Source of the DNA: Cinchona pubescens
Lineage: Eukaryota; Streptophyta; Magnoliopsida; Gentianales; Rubiaceae
Length of the DNA: 64,000 nt
Assembly (NCBI GenBank): GCA_025175665.1
Contig: JANKKI010000026.1
Span: 930,001 to 994,000, forward strand
Reading direction: 5' to 3'
Position 1 is the first letter of the stretch, and each line of letters starts with the position of its first letter. The notes under the pieces are model-generated. The model saw only the letters and a program-made list of their open reading frames with translations, was not told the origin of the DNA and searched no databases. The position numbers and the translations under genes are program-made. This document shows, in pieces, positions 63,618 to 64,000 of this stretch.

Positions 63618-64000
63618 TCTTCACTTTCCGACGATCACCGAGAGAGCGTAAGAGAGATGGAGGATTTGAAAAAATGTAAAAAGGATAAGTGTATTACTAG
63701 AGAGAGAGATAGAGAGAGCGGAGGTGTGGTAGAATAGGGAATTTATGGATTTGTTAGGGATTAGTAGGAGTATTTTAGTTGTACTACTACAATTAGTTGG
63801 GATTTTGAATTTGAATTTCAAATTTTAAATGGATTCCCGGCTACTGTGTGTTGTCGTGTGAGTTGATGAGTTTTGTGTACGGGTATTCACATTTTGAATT
63901 AATTTATGAATAAATCGATCGAATTAAATTAATTTAATTTTTAATATTTAAATAAATTAAATAAAGAATTGGTTATATAGTTTAAATTTAATAATTAGTA
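63618..64000. other. CKS1 upstream region
   Basis: C/T-rich (minus strand) leader to about 63720, then AT-rich upstream DNA. No other gene seen before the window ends. Confidence 0.5.

Overview
The window is nuclear DNA of a flowering plant, very probably a eudicot. The genes have GT-AG introns, the spacers are AT-rich, several proteins are of plant type or plastid-targeted, and Copia, LINE, Mutator-like and MITE elements lie between the genes. I cannot name the species from the sequence alone.

Six host genes can be supported. From left to right: SMG8, a nonsense-mediated decay factor (1271-7669, minus); plastid Cu/Zn superoxide dismutase (19723-25090, plus); a ZAT5-like two-finger C2H2 repressor with an EAR motif (35654-36642, plus); plastid ribosomal protein L9 (43340-46472, minus); a STOP1/STOP2-like C2H2 factor (57275-58450, plus); and CKS1, the CDK regulatory subunit (62789-63617, minus). 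They are independent single genes with unrelated jobs (mRNA surveillance, plastid redox defence, stress transcription, plastid translation, proton/aluminium response, cell cycle). There is no operon or cluster logic.

Mobile DNA dominates the rest. About 8.07-17.26 kb is one decayed Mutator-like element (MULE) bounded by long inverted ends. It holds a broken MuDR-type transposase, a broken plant-mobile-domain (PMD) gene with an 11-residue repeat tail, and a divergent small ORF of unknown nature. Inserted in the repeat tail is a 191-bp unit with TG...CA ends, an exact 5-bp target duplication, near-perfect palindromic arms and tRNA-like A and B boxes; I regard it as the most unusual biological object here. 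A 5'-truncated RTE-type LINE lies in the last SOD intron. A decayed Copia element with both LTRs occupies 50012-56465. Several MITE families are scattered through 25-61 kb, two of them with 9-bp target duplications typical of MULEs.

Two data-quality signals matter to any user. First, every host gene carries one or more small indels (about nineteen in roughly 7.5 kb of coding DNA), many in homopolymers, with otherwise intact conserved protein on both sides; this looks like residual sequencing or assembly error rather than pseudogenisation. Second, 22950-22985 matches 36 of the 38 bases of the Nextera mate-pair junction adapter, so the contig contains synthetic sequence there and the join across the last SOD intron may be false.
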